Source of the DNA: an uncultured Clostridia bacterium
GTDB lineage: Bacteria; Bacillota; Clostridia; Lachnospirales; Lachnospiraceae
Direction of reading: 5' to 3'
Assembly: GCA_946620335.1 (NCBI GenBank)
Contig: CAMONF010000098.1
Coordinates: 1 to 8,334, forward strand
DNA length: 8,334 bases
Shown piece by piece: positions 6,801 to 8,334 of the stretch. The notes under the pieces were generated by a model. That model was not told the DNA's origin. It ran no database searches and was given only the letters and a program-made list of their open reading frames with translations. Position 1 is the stretch's first letter; each line of letters starts with the position of its first letter. The translations under genes were made by a program, and so were the position numbers.

Positions 6801-6815
6801 GAAATGCCTCATTTC
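6801..6815 (-). promoter_or_regulatory. Small hairpin presenting the flippase ribosome binding site
   Basis: On the minus strand GAAATG and CATTTC form a perfect 6-bp inverted repeat whose 3-base loop is AGG, the core of the only Shine-Dalgarno-like sequence before the flippase ATG. The hairpin ends 6 bases before that ATG. It may modulate initiation, or shorten the otherwise long 12-base gap between ribosome binding site and start. The stem is short and mostly AT, so chance is quite possible. Confidence 0.3.
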
Positions 6816-6839
6816 TTCTATAGTGGTACTGACGTATAC

Positions 6840-7514
6840 TCATTCCCTGTTGGCGTCCGCCCAGTCGATGGGCGTCAGGCCGTTCGCGATGAGGAAGTCG
6901 TTGGTCTTCGAGAAGGGCCGGCTTCCGAAAAAACCGTTGTAGGCCGACAGGGGGCTCGGATGGGGAGATTCCACCACCAGATGCTTAGGGTTGCGGATCA
7001 GGCTCTTCTTCCGCCTGGCCTGGCCGCCCCAGAGGATAAATACGATGGGCCTGTCCTGGGCAGCGACGGCCCGGATGGCTGCGTCCGTGAAGGTCTCCCA
7101 TCCGATATCCTTGTGGGAATTGGCCTGATGGGCCCTGACGGTGAGAACTGTGTTGAGGAGGAGCACACCCTGCTCCGCCCAGCCTGTCAGGTCCCCGCTC
7201 TCAGGGGCCTTGCAGCCCAGGTCGCTCTCCATCTCCTTATAGATGTTGACCAGCGACGGAGGAATGCGGATGTCCTTGTGCACCGAGAAGCACAGACCGT
7301 TGGCCTGACCGGGCTCATGGTAGGGGTCCTGGCCCAGGATCACGACCTTGACCTTCTCAAGTGGCGTGAACCGGAAGGCATTGAACATATCCCGGCTCGG
7401 CGGGTATACGACCTGCGTGCGGTATTCCTCCAGGACCTTCTTATAAAGGTCCCTGTAGTAGGGCTTCCCGAATTCACTCTTCAGCGCCTTCTCCCACTCT
7501 CCCGTGATAGCCAT
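6840..7514 (-). CDS. ung: Uracil-DNA glycosylase, family 1
   Basis: A cytoplasmic base excision repair enzyme that removes uracil from DNA. Its 224 residues are the standard length. The water-activating motif GQDPYH is at 61-66 with catalytic Asp63. LLLNTVLTV (118-126) contributes the uracil-recognition Asn121. The DNA-intercalation loop HPSPLSA is at 185-191 with catalytic His185, followed by GFFGSRPFSKTN, a family signature. All catalytic elements are intact. The ATG at 7514 has GGAGG 7 bases upstream. It follows hisF by 22 bases and is probably co-transcribed with it, a chance operon partnership rather than a shared pathway. Confidence 0.98.
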   Translation of the reverse strand: MAITGEWEKALKSEFGKPYYRDLYKKVLEEYRTQVVYPPSRDMFNAFRFTPLEKVKVVILGQDPYHEPGQANGLCFSVHKDIRIPPSLVNIYKEMESDLGCKAPESGDLTGWAEQGVLLLNTVLTVRAHQANSHKDIGWETFTDAAIRAVAAQDRPIVFILWGGQARRKKSLIRNPKHLVVESPHPSPLSAYNGFFGSRPFSKTNDFLIANGLTPIDWADANRE

Positions 7515-7536
7515 CTCACGTCCTCCGACTTAAGTC

Positions 7537-8301
7537 TCAGATCCTTCTGACCGGAATGTTCCTTGCTGCAAGATAGTCCTTTACCTCGGCGATCCGCATG
7601 ACCTTGTAATGGAACAGGGAAGCTGCCAGGGCCGCGTCCGCGCCGCCCTCTGTCAGAGCCTCCGCAAAGTGCTCCATGGTACCGGCGCCGCCCGAAGCGA
7701 TGACCGGTATGCCGACAGCGTCGGAAACCGCGCGCGTCAGCTCGATATCGTAACCGGCCCTGGTCCCGTCGCAGTCCATGGAGGTCAGGAGGATCTCCCC
7801 TGCGCCGAGCTTTTCGGCTCGTTTTACCCATTCCAGGCAGTCGATGCCGGTGTCCAGGCGTCCGCCGTGTTTATAGATGGTCCAGCCGTTGCCGTCAGCC
7901 CGCCTCTTGGCATCCACGGCCAGGACGATGCACTGGCTGCCGAATTTTTCGGCGCCCTCGCGGATGAGGTCGGGATTGTCAATGGCGGCTGAGTTGACAG
8001 AGATCTTGTCAGCGCCGGCCCGAAGGATTTTTCTCATATCCTGGGTGGTACGGATTCCGCCGCCCACCGTGAAGGGAATAAAGACCTGGGAGGCCACGCG
8101 CTCTACCATATCTACCACGGTATCCCTCCTGTCAGAGGAGGCGGTGATATCCAGGAAGACCAGTTCATCCGCGCCTTCCCGGTCGTAGATCCTGGCCTGC
8201 TCCACCGGATCGCCGGCGTCTATGAGATTCACAAAATTAACGCCCTTGACCACGCGTACGTCCTTGACGTCCAGGCAGGGAATAATTCGTTTTGTCAGCA
8301 T
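7537..8301 (-). CDS. hisF: Imidazole glycerol phosphate synthase, cyclase subunit
   Basis: HisF, a cytoplasmic (beta/alpha)8 barrel, works with the glutaminase HisH. It uses ammonia to convert PRFAR into imidazole glycerol phosphate and AICAR, linking histidine and purine synthesis. The 254 residues match the family. Catalytic Asp11 lies in RIIPCLDVKDVRVVKG and catalytic Asp130 in CIVLAVDAKR. Phosphate-binding loops are visible as FTVGGGIRT (77-85) and VIASGGAGTMEHF near the C-terminus. DGTRAGYD is also conserved. The ATG at 8301 has AAAGGA 8 bases upstream, inside the 33 bases left before the window edge. An upstream his gene is likely beyond the edge but cannot be seen. No other histidine gene follows; the next gene is ung, so hisF seems to be the last his gene of its cluster, or isolated. 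Confidence 0.98.
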   Translation of the reverse strand: MLTKRIIPCLDVKDVRVVKGVNFVNLIDAGDPVEQARIYDREGADELVFLDITASSDRRDTVVDMVERVASQVFIPFTVGGGIRTTQDMRKILRAGADKISVNSAAIDNPDLIREGAEKFGSQCIVLAVDAKRRADGNGWTIYKHGGRLDTGIDCLEWVKRAEKLGAGEILLTSMDCDGTRAGYDIELTRAVSDAVGIPVIASGGAGTMEHFAEALTEGGADAALAASLFHYKVMRIAEVKDYLAARNIPVRRI

Positions 8302-8334
8302 AATAAAAATCCTTTACTGAAGTCTGCCTAAGAT

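Noticed and set aside
6693..7550. Plus-strand open frame opposite ung
   Set aside because: Antisense to ung, which has every catalytic motif; the translation has no recognisable family.
8314..8334. Possible end of an upstream gene (reads ILGRLQ then stop on the minus strand)
   Set aside because: Six codons at the window edge are too few to identify or even establish a coding frame.

Overview
The window looks like a chromosomal segment from an anaerobic, low-to-mid GC Firmicute of the class Clostridia, possibly a gut or rumen Lachnospiraceae-like lineage. The basis is GGAGG-type ribosome binding sites, an oligoendopeptidase F, an oxygen-sensitive indolepyruvate:ferredoxin oxidoreductase and a MurJ/SpoVB-type flippase. 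By eye the base composition is above 50% GC. The lineage is an inference. All six recognised genes lie on the minus strand, so transcription runs from position 8334 towards 1.

In transcription order: hisF (histidine biosynthesis, 8301-7537), ung (uracil-DNA glycosylase, 7514-6840), a 546-residue MurJ/SpoVB-like flippase (6794-5154), iorA and iorB (5099-2785, overlapping by one base), a sodium:solute symporter (2517-967) and the first 262 codons of pepF (788 to the window edge). The first five genes are separated by at most 54 bases and may be largely co-transcribed, although their functions are unrelated. Only iorA and iorB are an obvious functional pair: they form the two subunits of one enzyme that oxidises arylpyruvates from aromatic amino acids to aryl-CoA and passes electrons to ferredoxin.

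The symporter is a separate transcription unit. It has a strong-looking sigma-A promoter (TTGACT, 17-base spacer, TACACT), and a 21-bp near-perfect palindrome covers the -10 box, which looks like an operator for a local or global repressor. The inducer and the transported solute cannot be read from the sequence. pepF has a weaker extended -10 promoter of its own.

The most distinctive non-coding signal is a family of long hairpin repeats sharing an 18-base core. One copy (867-951) follows the symporter stop codon. A second, perfect 38-bp-arm copy (2662-2740) plus an extra half copy (2744-2783) follows the iorB stop codon. The symporter gene and its promoter are thus bracketed by related palindromes. 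No transposase is present. I see no tRNA, rRNA, CRISPR array, riboswitch or prophage gene. Apart from the repeats and the operator, the window is ordinary chromosomal housekeeping and catabolic content, and I do not see a convincing new multi-gene system.
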